A stretch of 5,914 bases of DNA from an uncultured Odoribacter sp. (GCA_947176455.1 CAMWQQ010000108.1:1-5914), one strand, 5' to 3'; shown: positions 1 through 5,831, counted from the first letter of the stretch. Notes: generated from the sequence alone by a model not told the origin. Translations and numbers: made by a program.

Positions 1-368
1 GCCTTGTTTCGTTTTTTCCAACTGCCGTAAACCAATTTAGAATAGAGGTCCAGCATCGCATCCTTCTCCGCCTGCAGTTCCCCGATTCGCTTTTCATTCG
101 CCTTGATGTCATTTTGGAGGTAGCGTACTTCCTGGTTCAGAGAATTCAACAGGTTTTTGCTCTGGTGAATCTTTTCCTGCAAAATATTCAGTTTTCCGGT
201 AGAAACCGACTTGTTTTTCGTCGCCTCTTCCAGTAGCTTGTTCAAATAGGAAATCTCTTTCTCCGCCTTTTCCTTTTGCTTCTTGACGTCGTTGACGGAT
301 TGGGCGCATACCACCGAACAAGCACACAAAACGATTGAAAATAATATGGTCAATCTACTGAAAATCAT
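1..368 (-). CDS. Secreted coiled-coil protein, EnvC / M23 peptidase-like, N-terminal part only
   Basis: The reading frame starts at the ATG at 368-366 and stays open to the window edge, giving 122 codons; the C-terminus is outside the window. Residues 1-22 form a signal peptide: a short start with Arg5, a hydrophobic core, and a VCA|Q signal peptidase I site after Ala22. From about residue 24 the protein is rich in Lys, Glu, Gln and Leu in heptad-like order, as expected for a long coiled coil. It ends in view with LYSKLVYGSWKKRNK, which resembles the conserved segment after the coiled coil in Bacteroidales EnvC-like M23 proteins. In that family the coiled coil precedes a LytM/M23 domain that either cuts peptidoglycan or activates amidases in the periplasm. 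That domain is not visible, so catalytic status is unknown. The start overlaps the stop of the DUF4292 gene as ATGA, which fixes the start and suggests translational coupling. Identification rests on pattern and neighbourhood. Confidence 0.8.
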   Translation of the reverse strand, partial: MIFSRLTILFSIVLCACSVVCAQSVNDVKKQKEKAEKEISYLNKLLEEATKNKSVSTGKLNILQEKIHQSKNLLNSLNQEVRYLQNDIKANEKRIGELQAEKDAMLDLYSKLVYGSWKKRNK

Positions 369-1210
369 TCTATTCTCTTATATTTCGACAAAATTTTCAA
401 ATTCGACTCTACCGGCACATTGAACTCAATTTTCTGAAATTTCAATTCCAGATTGGTTTCCGCGCTTTCTGAAAACAACCCGAAAATAATCGTTTCCGGA
501 AAGATTTTCCCGGAAAAATCCTTAAAATTCTTATAATTAACACTTACGCCGGTATCTTCTTCCACATCTTCGACAGATATGCTCAACGGCCGGAACGATT
601 GAGGGTCTATCAGAATTTTCTGCAAAATTAGGATGAAATCTTTATTTTTTCTCCTTTTTTTGTACAACTTCTTTATTTTGCGACTCAAAGCGTGTTCCTC
701 AACCGTGGACAATTCGTATCCCTCGTCCACCCGGTTTAATTTGTACCTTTTATTAGACGTACCATAAATATCCGGATTGAAAAAGGTATTGGTCAGCATA
801 TTTTGCAAAAATCCGTAGGTGACGTGCGCATCGTATTTTTCCTGAAAGTAGGTATAATCCGAAAGAAAATATCTTTTGTGGTACACGTCCACGAACTTGA
901 CGCTGTCCTTGGTCAACAGGATGCGGGCAACCTCTATGCCCAGCGGAGCGGTAACGGAAATTTGCATAAAACTGTCCCGCCGGATTTTCAGAGAAGCCTT
1001 GAAATTGTTGCTTCCCTTGCCGTTTGTCAAGGAAATGTCTATTCGTTTGGCAAACAAGGTTTGGTAATCCAATCCGTTGCTTTCAATATTTCGGAATAAT
1101 TTGTTTTCAGTGATGACCGGAATGTCCTTTTTCACGGCGACCTGTCTTACCGTCCGGCAGGAAACAACCGAAAAACAAATCAGTATCAGTAATATCCGAT
1201 TAATTTTCAT
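365..1210 (-). CDS. DUF4292-family outer-membrane-type lipoprotein
   Basis: A 281-residue protein with a lipoprotein signal: basic start, hydrophobic stretch (residues 6-17) and lipobox VVSC with Cys18 as the acylation site. The mature part has the pattern I associate with DUF4292 proteins of Bacteroidota: a strand-rich N-terminal half with ASLKIRRDSFMQISV (about 72-86), APLGIEVARILLTKDSVKF (88-106) and an HKRYF segment (111-115), ending in FNVPVESNLKILSKYK. The alternation of 'bare' strands and 'threshold' phrases such as LTKDSVKFVD recalls LolA/LolB-type lipoprotein carriers, so a role in handling lipoproteins or lipids at the outer membrane is possible; that is inference. A strongly basic patch lies at 177-190 (RKIKKLYKKRRKNK). 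The gene starts 15 bases after the TPR gene and its TGA overlaps the next start as ATGA. No strong ribosome-binding site is seen. Family assignment is fairly sure; function is unknown. Confidence 0.85.
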   Translation of the reverse strand: MKINRILLILICFSVVSCRTVRQVAVKKDIPVITENKLFRNIESNGLDYQTLFAKRIDISLTNGKGSNNFKASLKIRRDSFMQISVTAPLGIEVARILLTKDSVKFVDVYHKRYFLSDYTYFQEKYDAHVTYGFLQNMLTNTFFNPDIYGTSNKRYKLNRVDEGYELSTVEEHALSRKIKKLYKKRRKNKDFILILQKILIDPQSFRPLSISVEDVEEDTGVSVNYKNFKDFSGKIFPETIIFGLFSESAETNLELKFQKIEFNVPVESNLKILSKYKRIE

Positions 1211-1225
1211 CGATGAAAAATTCCA

Positions 1226-2950
1226 TTATTCAGGTAAAACACCGGTTTCTATTTTCTGTTCCAATTCACTTGTATCGTCCGTGCCTGCTTCCAAAGCCTT
1301 TTTCCACATCGTCATTGCCTGTTCCTTGTCACCGTTGCGGTATAAAATATCCCCGTAATGCTCATACAGGACGCCGGAAGGTTTTTTGGATTTCTCTATC
1401 GCCAGCTTGATATAGAATTTGGCTTGCGAATAATTTCCGCGCTTGTATAATACCCAGGCATAAGTGTCCAGATAAGTCGGATTATCGGATTCCACGGATA
1501 CCGCCTTGGAACTCATCTTTTCGGCAAGACTCAGATTTTCATTCCGAAGCGACAAGTAATAGGCATAGTTGTTCAATACCAATATGTTGTTCGGATTGAT
1601 TTTCAATACTTCGTCAAACATCTTGAAAGCCTCCTGCACACTGTCCAGACTGTAATAGCAATCCGCCAAATAAGCGTAAAATTCCGATTTCAACGCCACT
1701 TTGTCATCCGTCAACGTCACTCCTTTTTGTAAAAAAGGAATCGCTTCCCTGAAGTTGTTTTGTATCATAAAAGAGATGCCGGCAAAGGCATAGGGCAACG
1801 GCTGTTCCGGAAAGTAATTGATTGCCTCGATGCTTCTGTTTTTTAGACAAGCGGTATCCGACAACTCATTGCACAGGAGCAATAATTCTTCCCATATCAG
1901 GTAATTGTTCCGGTCTTTGGAAAGAATGTATTCCAATTCTTCTTTTGCCTCGGATAATTTATGGTCCTTTTTCAGAAAATCGGAATGCAAGGCTCTGACT
2001 GACAAATCATCGCTATACTTTTGCAACAGCAATTCCATATATGAATCCAGTTCGGTATCTGAAACCAAAGTCGTATCGGGATGAAGAATCAGCCTCAGAA
2101 TATATTGTATCTTGTATCCATTTTCAATCCGGTCGCTGAGAAGCGCGCTCCGGGTATGCTCATCGGCAGGCTTGAGCTGTTTTTTGCTCCGATAATAATC
2201 TGCCAGGTAAAGATGAACAAAACCGTTCTCAGGGTCCGCCTTTAACAAACGGTCCAGGATTTGCAATCCCTTTTTGTCCTGGTTGTAATTGAAATACAAT
2301 TCAGCCAACAGACTCAGGTATTCACTCCTGTCCGGAAATTTCCGAATGAGTTTCAATAATTCGTTGGAAGCCTTTTTGGAATCATCCAATTTTGTGTACA
2401 ACTTGATTTTTTCAATGGACACCGGTTCCGTGATTCCGTATTGTTCCTCGTAACGGTCATAAACGTCTATCGCCTTTTGCCATTTCTCCACGGAAGTGTA
2501 AAGGTCCGCTTCTATCAGGTAAAATTCCTCCCGATTCGGGTATTTGGAAATGATGTCGGCGTAAATCTGACACGCCTCTTCAATCATAGATTTCTTTTGA
2601 AGAATGTTTGCCAACAATATTTTATACCACATATTTTCGGGATTGCCGGCAACCGCGTCGCGAGCCAGTTGCAACGCCCCGTTCAAATCGTTATTTGCCG
2701 ACAAAATGCCGGCTATCTCGAATTTGGCAACCGGACTCGACGGCAAGATTTTCAAGCAATTGTCAAACCACCCCAAAGCCCCCTGGTAATTGCCCGTAAT
2801 CTTGTCTTTGACTCCTTCCATAAAAGAATAATCAAATTCCAGCCTGCTTTTTTCATCAAGCTCCTGCGTAGTTTCCACTTTCTTTTTCTTGTCGGCAAAA
2901 GCGTTGACGACAACGAAAAAGACCAATATTAAGGCAAGCCCTCTTTTCAT
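1226..2950 (-). CDS. Secreted tetratricopeptide-repeat (TPR) protein
   Basis: A 574-residue protein. Residues 1-19 are a signal peptide (Lys2-Arg3, hydrophobic core, AFA|D cleavage after Ala19), followed by a Lys-rich run KKKK, so it should be periplasmic or membrane-associated; there is no lipobox Cys. The rest is almost all TPR helix pairs. Clear units lie near 41-72, 74-106, 108-139, 142-173, 209-241, 316-348, 384-417, 422-455, 456-489, 491-523 and 527-558. The last three (LNNYAYYLSLRN, TYLDTYAWVLYKRGNYSQA, HYGDILYRNGDKEQA) are the most canonical. TPR arrays bind partner proteins, so a scaffold or assembly role is likely, but the partner cannot be read from the sequence. It sits 20 bases after dut and 15 bases before the DUF4292 lipoprotein gene, so it is probably cotranscribed and may work with the lipoprotein and the EnvC-like protein. 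The bases AAAGGA just before the start are a weak, closely spaced ribosome-binding site. Confidence 0.88.
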   Translation of the reverse strand: MKRGLALILVFFVVVNAFADKKKKVETTQELDEKSRLEFDYSFMEGVKDKITGNYQGALGWFDNCLKILPSSPVAKFEIAGILSANNDLNGALQLARDAVAGNPENMWYKILLANILQKKSMIEEACQIYADIISKYPNREEFYLIEADLYTSVEKWQKAIDVYDRYEEQYGITEPVSIEKIKLYTKLDDSKKASNELLKLIRKFPDRSEYLSLLAELYFNYNQDKKGLQILDRLLKADPENGFVHLYLADYYRSKKQLKPADEHTRSALLSDRIENGYKIQYILRLILHPDTTLVSDTELDSYMELLLQKYSDDLSVRALHSDFLKKDHKLSEAKEELEYILSKDRNNYLIWEELLLLCNELSDTACLKNRSIEAINYFPEQPLPYAFAGISFMIQNNFREAIPFLQKGVTLTDDKVALKSEFYAYLADCYYSLDSVQEAFKMFDEVLKINPNNILVLNNYAYYLSLRNENLSLAEKMSSKAVSVESDNPTYLDTYAWVLYKRGNYSQAKFYIKLAIEKSKKPSGVLYEHYGDILYRNGDKEQAMTMWKKALEAGTDDTSELEQKIETGVLPE

Positions 2951-2970
2951 ATTCCTTTATTTTATCCGAA

Positions 2971-3405
2971 TCATTTTTTACCCGTATGGCCGAATCCTCC
3001 CGCTCCCCTTTCCGAATCGCTCAGTTCTTCCACCTGGACCCATTCGGCTTGTTCTACCTTGTTTATCACCATTTGGCAGATGCGTTCGCCGTCTTCAATG
3101 GTAATCACGTTGTTCGACAAGTTGACAACGATAACCCCTATTTCACCCCGGTAATCGGCGTCCAGTGTTCCCGGACTGTTCAATATACCCAGTCCTTCGT
3201 TCAAAGCCAGACCGCTTCTGGGTCGGATTTGCGCTTCGTAGCCTTCCGGCAGTTCAATGAACAATCCCGTGGGAATCAAATGTCTTTCCAAAGGTCTCAA
3301 GGTGACCACTTCTTCCAAATTTGCACGAATATCCATACCTGCCGAAGCTTTTGTCTTGTATTCGGGAAGAGGATGTTTAGAGCGATTTACGATTTTTACT
3401 TTCAT
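2971..3405 (-). CDS. dut: Deoxyuridine 5'-triphosphate nucleotidohydrolase (dUTPase)
   Basis: Cytosolic homotrimeric enzyme that splits dUTP to dUMP and pyrophosphate, keeping uracil out of DNA and supplying dUMP for thymidylate synthesis. The 144-residue length is normal for the trimeric family and all five motifs are present in order: motif 1 ASAGMDIRA (20-28), motif 2 [11 protein letters not shown] (61-71), motif 3 [17 protein letters not shown] (79-95), motif 4 [10 protein letters not shown] (105-114), and motif 5 [10 protein letters not shown] (133-142). By analogy with known structures, Asp82 is the catalytic base, Tyr85 stacks on the deoxyribose, and Phe138 on the flexible tail covers the uracil. 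All are intact, so the enzyme should be active. The start codon begins the typical MKVKIVNRS opening; a further ATG 13 bases upstream is out of frame. It is the first gene of the operon that continues with the TPR, DUF4292 and EnvC-like genes, with a promoter-like site about 36 bases before the start. Confidence 0.97.
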   Translation of the reverse strand: MKVKIVNRSKHPLPEYKTKASAGMDIRANLEEVVTLRPLERHLIPTGLFIELPEGYEAQIRPRSGLALNEGLGILNSPGTLDADYRGEIGVIVVNLSNNVITIEDGERICQMVINKVEQAEWVQVEELSDSERGAGGFGHTGKK

Positions 3406-3441
3406 CTGACGGTATCATTTATTTGATTTCAATCCAATCCT

Positions 3442-3473
3442 CAAACTTACTACTTTTTATTCATCCATAAAAA
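3442..3473 (-). promoter_or_regulatory. Probable promoter of the dut operon
   Basis: On the minus strand TAAGTTTG (3449-3442) matches the Bacteroidota -7 consensus TAnnTTTG exactly. A TTTT (3473-3470) lies 20 bases upstream, a one-mismatch match to the -33 element TTTG. The -7 element ends 36 bases before the dut ATG, leaving a short leader. Position, spacing and match make this the best dut promoter candidate. No transcription data are available. Confidence 0.6.
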
Positions 3474-3506
3474 GCACATTCGTAAAAATAAGCATTAATT
3501 TCATAC

Positions 3507-3514
3507 AAAGTTAT
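3507..3514 (-). promoter_or_regulatory. Second promoter-like -7 site upstream of dut
   Basis: TAACTTTG on the minus strand (3514-3507) also fits TAnnTTTG exactly. It sits within a 10-base tandem repeat, since the plus strand reads ATACAAAG twice at 3503-3510 and 3513-3520. I see no good -33 TTTG at the right distance, so it may be a weak or alternative dut promoter, or a chance match in AT-rich DNA. Confidence 0.3.
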
Positions 3515-3573
3515 ACAAAGCCGGTTTTTAATAATCATATATTCATTATTATATTTTTATTTTTTAAAAAAAG

Positions 3574-3589
3574 GATGATGATGATGATG
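3574..3589. repeat. GAT trinucleotide microsatellite, five units
   Basis: Five perfect GAT units plus one G, directly after a run of T and A (3560-3572). On the plus strand the same bases read as five consecutive ATG codons followed by GAC TGT TAG, which is too short to call a gene. Such repeats can change length by slippage, but this one lies well upstream of the dut promoter elements. Confidence 0.85.
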
Positions 3590-3590
3590 G

Positions 3591-3730
3591 ACTGTTAGTT
3601 GTTTTTATAAATCTCAGAGTTTTTTCTTGCTTATGTCGATATTAAGAAAAAAAGGGTGGTTTTTAACAGTGAATTTATTTTTAATATTCTGTTTTTCTGT
3701 TGTTTGTGTTATTTATTAACAACTGTCAGT
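3591..3730. repeat. Imperfect inverted repeat pair, 20-22 bases
   Basis: The left arm (3591-3612) begins ACTGTTAGTTGTT and the right arm (3711-3730) is, in reverse complement, ACTGACAGTTGTTAATAAAT. Seventeen positions pair, with two mismatches and a small gap. A third segment, TAACAGT at 3664-3670, is perfectly complementary to the first seven bases of the left arm. No target-site duplication flanks the arms and no transposase is present. Confidence 0.5.
3633..3719 (+). CDS. Possible 28-residue hydrophobic micro-ORF
   Basis: ATG to TAA on the plus strand. The peptide starts MSILRKKGW and continues as an almost unbroken hydrophobic stretch (about residues 9-28: FLTVNLFLIFCFSVVCVIY), the layout of a small single-span membrane peptide with a positive cytosolic end. 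It lies in the AT-rich gap, opposite in strand to every gene here. There is no visible ribosome-binding site and no good plus-strand promoter just upstream. T-rich DNA produces Phe, Leu, Ile and Val codons by chance, so this is a weak candidate. It is not a family I recognise. Confidence 0.15.
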   Translation: MSILRKKGWFLTVNLFLIFCFSVVCVIY

Positions 3731-3789
3731 AACGGCTTCTTTTAAAAAATATCTTGCTCCTGATTGGCGAATAAGTGTTAGTAATTTGT

Positions 3790-3822
3790 ATAAAGAAATG
3801 CGGAAAAATCGGGTTTCTTTAT
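3790..3822. repeat. 9-base perfect inverted repeat
   Basis: ATAAAGAAA at 3790-3798 is repeated in reverse complement as TTTCTTTAT at 3814-3822, with a 15-base spacer. It could be a protein-binding site or a weak hairpin. It is AT-rich and no downstream gene explains it. Confidence 0.45.
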
Positions 3823-3878
3823 TTGGTTTTTCGGAGGAAAAAAGAATAAGATAAATTTGTCGGATTATCCAAATAAAG

Positions 3879-3897
3879 TAATGAAATTCTTTCATTA
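3879..3897. promoter_or_regulatory. 19-base perfect palindrome, operator-like
   Basis: TAATGAAATTCTTTCATTA has 8-base arms that pair perfectly around a 3-base centre. The size and AT-rich, TGAA/TTCA arms loosely recall ARG boxes bound by ArgR (TGAAT...ATTCA type), but the fit is not exact. It lies just downstream of the pan terminator and about 475 bases before dut, so no gene is obviously controlled by it. A hairpin role is also possible. Confidence 0.35.
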
Positions 3898-3929
3898 GTT
3901 TTCAACAGGCTATTTCACGACTTGTCAAC

Positions 3930-3958
3930 AAAAAAAGTCACCTGTTTCGGCGACTTTT
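3930..3958 (-). terminator. Intrinsic terminator of panC-panD
   Basis: Read on the minus strand: AAAAGTCGCC, loop GAAACA, then GGTGACTTTT, a 10-base-pair stem with one G-T wobble, running into seven Ts. The stem is GC-containing at the loop end, the loop is compact, and it lies about 118 bases after the panD stop, the normal end of a transcript. The A-run on the other side means it could also stop plus-strand transcription, less efficiently. Confidence 0.85.
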
Positions 3959-4075
3959 GTGAAATATTCAATGTGTTCGCGATGCAACGGGGCAAAGAAC
4001 ACGGTTTTATCGGTTCGGTGTGCGATTTTTACGGGAAATCTTGCATTAGTCGAATTGTCCGGTAATCGAAGGCGG
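3959..4075 (-). other. 3' untranslated stretch of the panCD transcript
   Basis: About 117 bases between the panD stop and the terminator hairpin. It is less AT-rich than the DNA beyond the terminator. No start codon opens a plausible gene here; the only ATG-led frame in the untranslated part stops after five codons. No function is evident. Confidence 0.5.
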
Positions 4076-4423
4076 TCAGATAATCCGGTTGTTACTATCG
4101 GGAAATACCAGCGTCGGCTTGTGTTTTTTGGCTTCCTCGAAATCCATAGAGGCGTAGGATATGATAATAATGACATCTCCGACGACACATTTGCGCGCGG
4201 CGGGGCCGTTCAAACAAATCACGCCTGAATTCCGTTCGCCTTTTATGACATAGGTTTCCAGCCTTTCGCCGTTGTTGACGTTGACAATCTGAACCTTTTC
4301 GTTTTCGATGATATTGGAGGCTTCCATTAAAGCGACGTCAATGGTGATGCTACCGACATATTGAAGGTTGGCTTCCGTGACGGTCACTTTGTGGATTTTT
4401 GATTTTACTACTTCTATGAACAT
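4076..4423 (-). CDS. panD: Aspartate 1-decarboxylase proenzyme
   Basis: Makes beta-alanine and CO2 from L-aspartate for pantothenate and coenzyme A synthesis in the cytosol. The protein cuts itself between Gly24 and Ser25, and Ser25 becomes the catalytic pyruvoyl group. The 115 residues match the family throughout: opening [20 protein letters not shown], cleavage site YVGS (22-25), Lys9, Arg54, Thr57-Tyr58 and the NGPAAR segment (72-77), all at the E. coli positions. The frame is open upstream to an ATG at 4486, but those 21 extra residues lie inside the panC end and are unlike any PanD, so the start at 4423 is chosen. It begins 4 bases after the panC stop and is clearly in the same operon; a terminator follows. 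Processing in E. coli needs PanM/PanZ, while many other bacteria self-process; which applies here cannot be told. Confidence 0.97.
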   Translation of the reverse strand: MFIEVVKSKIHKVTVTEANLQYVGSITIDVALMEASNIIENEKVQIVNVNNGERLETYVIKGERNSGVICLNGPAARKCVVGDVIIIISYASMDFEEAKKHKPTLVFPDSNNRII

Positions 4424-4427
4424 AGCA

Positions 4428-5267
4428 TTAAAATACGATGTTGTCGATAAGTCTGATTTTTCCGGCGTACACGGCGACACAGGCAACCTTGGTGCCCGGT
4501 TCCGCCCAGTTTTCCGTTACTTTCAAAGTGGTATCGTCCACGATTTCCACGTACTCGGTCTCCAGAAACGGATTCCGGTTGATTTCATCGGCAATCCATT
4601 TTTTCATTTCTTTCACCTCCATTGCCGGCACGAGCGTCCGGGCTTTTTTCAATGTGGCGTAGATATGGGGAGCGTTTTTTTTGTGTTCTTCGTCCAGCAA
4701 GGTATTCCGGGAACTCTTGGCAAGTCCGCTTTCTTCCCGGACAATCGGGCAGGGGATGATTTCGATGTTGTATTTCAACTGTTTCACCATATATTTGATA
4801 ATGGCTACCTGTTGAAAATCTTTCATACCGAAGAATGCCTTGTCGGGAGAAACGATGTCGAACAGACGGCTGACCACCTGTCCCACTCCGTTGAAATGTC
4901 CGGGGCGTTTGGCGCCTTCCATAACGCTTTCCAGGTAACCGAAATCGAATTTCCGGGTGTCGGGTTCGGGATAGATTTCCTCTACCGACGGGGCAAATAC
5001 GATGTCGCAGTCCACCGTTTCCAGCAACCGGATGTCCTGTTCCAAGGTACGGGGATACCTTTTCAGGTCCTCGGGGTCATTGAATTGAGTGGGATTGACA
5101 AATATGCTGACTACTGTAATGTCGCTGTTTTTCTTGGAAGCCTTTACCAAAGACAAATGGCCTTCGTGCAAAGCACCCATTGTCGGTACGAATCCGATTA
5201 CCTTGCCTTCCTTTTTCAGTCCGGCAATCCGGTTGGCCAATTCGTTTTTCGTATTAAAAACTTGCAT
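4428..5267 (-). CDS. panC: Pantothenate synthetase (pantoate--beta-alanine ligase)
   Basis: Joins pantoate and beta-alanine using ATP, through a pantoyl-adenylate, to give pantothenate in the cytosol. The 279-residue length is typical. Family landmarks, in order: [10 protein letters not shown] with the HxGH ATP site (28-37), SIFVNPTQF (54-62), YPRTLEQD (71-78), [10 protein letters not shown] (91-100), [12 protein letters not shown] (117-128) binding pantoate, FGMKDFQQ (146-153), [14 protein letters not shown] (175-188, the KMSKS-like loop), and the closing RLIDN. FGMKDF replaces the FGEKD/Y form and Lys184 stands where E. coli has Leu and others Met; both are at tolerated positions. The start beginning MQVFNTK is the only one that fits; another ATG 12 bases upstream is out of frame. 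It is the first gene of panC-panD, with its own promoter-like site 84 bases or less after argR. Upstream panB/panE are absent from the window. Confidence 0.97.
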   Translation of the reverse strand: MQVFNTKNELANRIAGLKKEGKVIGFVPTMGALHEGHLSLVKASKKNSDITVVSIFVNPTQFNDPEDLKRYPRTLEQDIRLLETVDCDIVFAPSVEEIYPEPDTRKFDFGYLESVMEGAKRPGHFNGVGQVVSRLFDIVSPDKAFFGMKDFQQVAIIKYMVKQLKYNIEIIPCPIVREESGLAKSSRNTLLDEEHKKNAPHIYATLKKARTLVPAMEVKEMKKWIADEINRNPFLETEYVEIVDDTTLKVTENWAEPGTKVACVAVYAGKIRLIDNIVF

Positions 5268-5292
5268 AACACTTCATTAAAAATACGGGGTG

Positions 5293-5325
5293 CAAGTTTA
5301 CGAACTATTTTTATAAATAGGAAAA
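5293..5325 (-). promoter_or_regulatory. Probable panC promoter
   Basis: On the minus strand TAAACTTG (5300-5293) matches the -7 consensus TAnnTTTG at all but one base, with TTTT (5325-5322) 21 bases upstream as a -33-like element. The -7 element ends 25 bases before the panC ATG. The sequence AGTTCGTA leading into it is identical to that at the argR promoter, which supports the call. Confidence 0.55.
5305..5320. promoter_or_regulatory. Palindrome inside the panC promoter spacer, candidate operator
   Basis: CTATTTTTATAAATAG: 6-base perfect arms with a 4-base centre, lying between the putative -33 and -7 elements of panC. This is a typical place for a repressor site. The arms are short and AT-rich, so chance is a real alternative. 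No binding protein can be named. Confidence 0.3.
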
Positions 5326-5351
5326 GAACTTCTTGAAAAAAATGTTTTTCG

Positions 5352-5831
5352 CTACTTGTACAAGGAATGTATGGCAGGATGTACCGATGTTAGTGCTTCA
5401 ATCAGTTCCGCACGGCTTACCCCTTCGCGCATAATGATGAAAATCGTGTCGTCGCCGGCAATCGTTCCCAGTATCTCGAAGTAGTTTTCGCTGTCAATCA
5501 GCACCGTTACGGCATTGGCATAGCCCGGTACCGTTTTGATAATGGCCATATTGCCCGAAAAATCGATGCTCAGAATGGTATCCGTAATCACGGCGGACAC
5601 CTTTTCTTCGCGCTGTTCGTTCTGGATGCTGTCCGGTATGACGTAAATGTAGCCTTTTTCCTTGTGGGGGATTTTGGCCACTTTCATAAATTTCAAATCT
5701 CTCGACAAGGTACTCTGGGTAGCTTCGATGTCCATTTCCTTCAGGCGGAACAACAATTCTTCCTGCGAAGAAATCATTTCCGATTCAATCAGTTTGCGGA
5801 TAGTCAGCAATCGTTTGGTCTTGTTTCTCAT
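5352..5831 (-). CDS. argR: Arginine repressor ArgR
   Basis: DNA-binding regulator that, as an arginine-bound hexamer, controls arginine biosynthesis and breakdown genes. The 159-residue length is normal. Residues 1-65 form the winged helix: helix start KRLLTIRKLIESEMISSQEEL, then TQSTLSRDL (38-46), the recognition helix with the conserved Ser43-Arg44, and the wing with KGYIYVIP. The C-terminal oligomerization and arginine-binding domain has KTVPGYANAV (99-108) and the hallmark GTIAGDDTIFII (122-133), whose Asp127-Asp128 correspond to the arginine-binding Asp pair of E. coli. Everything needed for function is present. Its stop is 84 bases before panC with no clear terminator between, so read-through into panCD is possible even though panC seems to have its own promoter. 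No arginine pathway gene lies in the window, so the target operon must be elsewhere, perhaps upstream. Confidence 0.96.
   Translation of the reverse strand: MRNKTKRLLTIRKLIESEMISSQEELLFRLKEMDIEATQSTLSRDLKFMKVAKIPHKEKGYIYVIPDSIQNEQREEKVSAVITDTILSIDFSGNMAIIKTVPGYANAVTVLIDSENYFEILGTIAGDDTIFIIMREGVSRAELIEALTSVHPAIHSLYK

Larger units (their letters stand above)
3406..3929. other. AT-rich intergenic region between panD terminator and dut
   Basis: About 525 bases with no convincing protein gene or recognisable structured RNA. I counted 54 G or C in the 240 bases 3481-3720 (about 22%), against roughly 55% in a sampled 60-base stretch of dut (3001-3060). The region holds the dut promoter candidates at its left end, a GAT repeat (3574-3589), imperfect inverted repeats (3591-3612 with 3711-3730), a 9-base inverted repeat (3790-3822), a 19-base palindrome (3879-3897), and several long T or A runs. 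Each is listed separately. No tRNA, CRISPR array or transposase fragment was seen. Confidence 0.8.

Noticed and set aside
109..327. 72-codon minus-strand frame inside the left-end gene
   Set aside because: It lies in another frame of the EnvC-like gene, has no signal or domain, and the overlapping frame from 368 has a signal peptide, coiled coil and an ATGA junction.
3379..3420. Short out-of-frame upstream ORF (13 codons) overlapping the dut start
   Set aside because: It has no ribosome-binding site and no unusual codons; such short overlaps arise often by chance.
2986..3426. 146-codon plus-strand open frame antisense to dut
   Set aside because: dut has all five dUTPase motifs on the other strand; the antisense frame has no recognisable features.
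3591..3730. Inverted repeats as a MITE or insertion sequence
   Set aside because: No target-site duplication, no transposase, and imperfect arms; kept only as an inverted repeat.
3925..4010. Minus-strand peptide reading HREHIEYFTKVAETGDFF, reminiscent of a LysR-type regulator start
   Set aside because: It has no nearby in-frame ATG, stops right after the similar stretch, and its end is formed by the terminator hairpin; the likeness is short and probably chance.
4424..4486. Upstream ATG extending PanD by 21 residues
   Set aside because: The extension overlaps the end of panC and is unlike PanD, whose conserved start and Gly24-Ser25 numbering fit the ATG at 4423.
4368..5336. 322-codon plus-strand open frame antisense to panC
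   Set aside because: It mirrors panC and the start of panD, shows no family motif, and is the usual antisense shadow of a well-conserved gene.
5321..5351. Possible terminator after argR (A- and T-rich palindromic bits)
   Set aside because: The arms are only 5-6 bases with almost no G or C and no proper loop, so I do not call a terminator.
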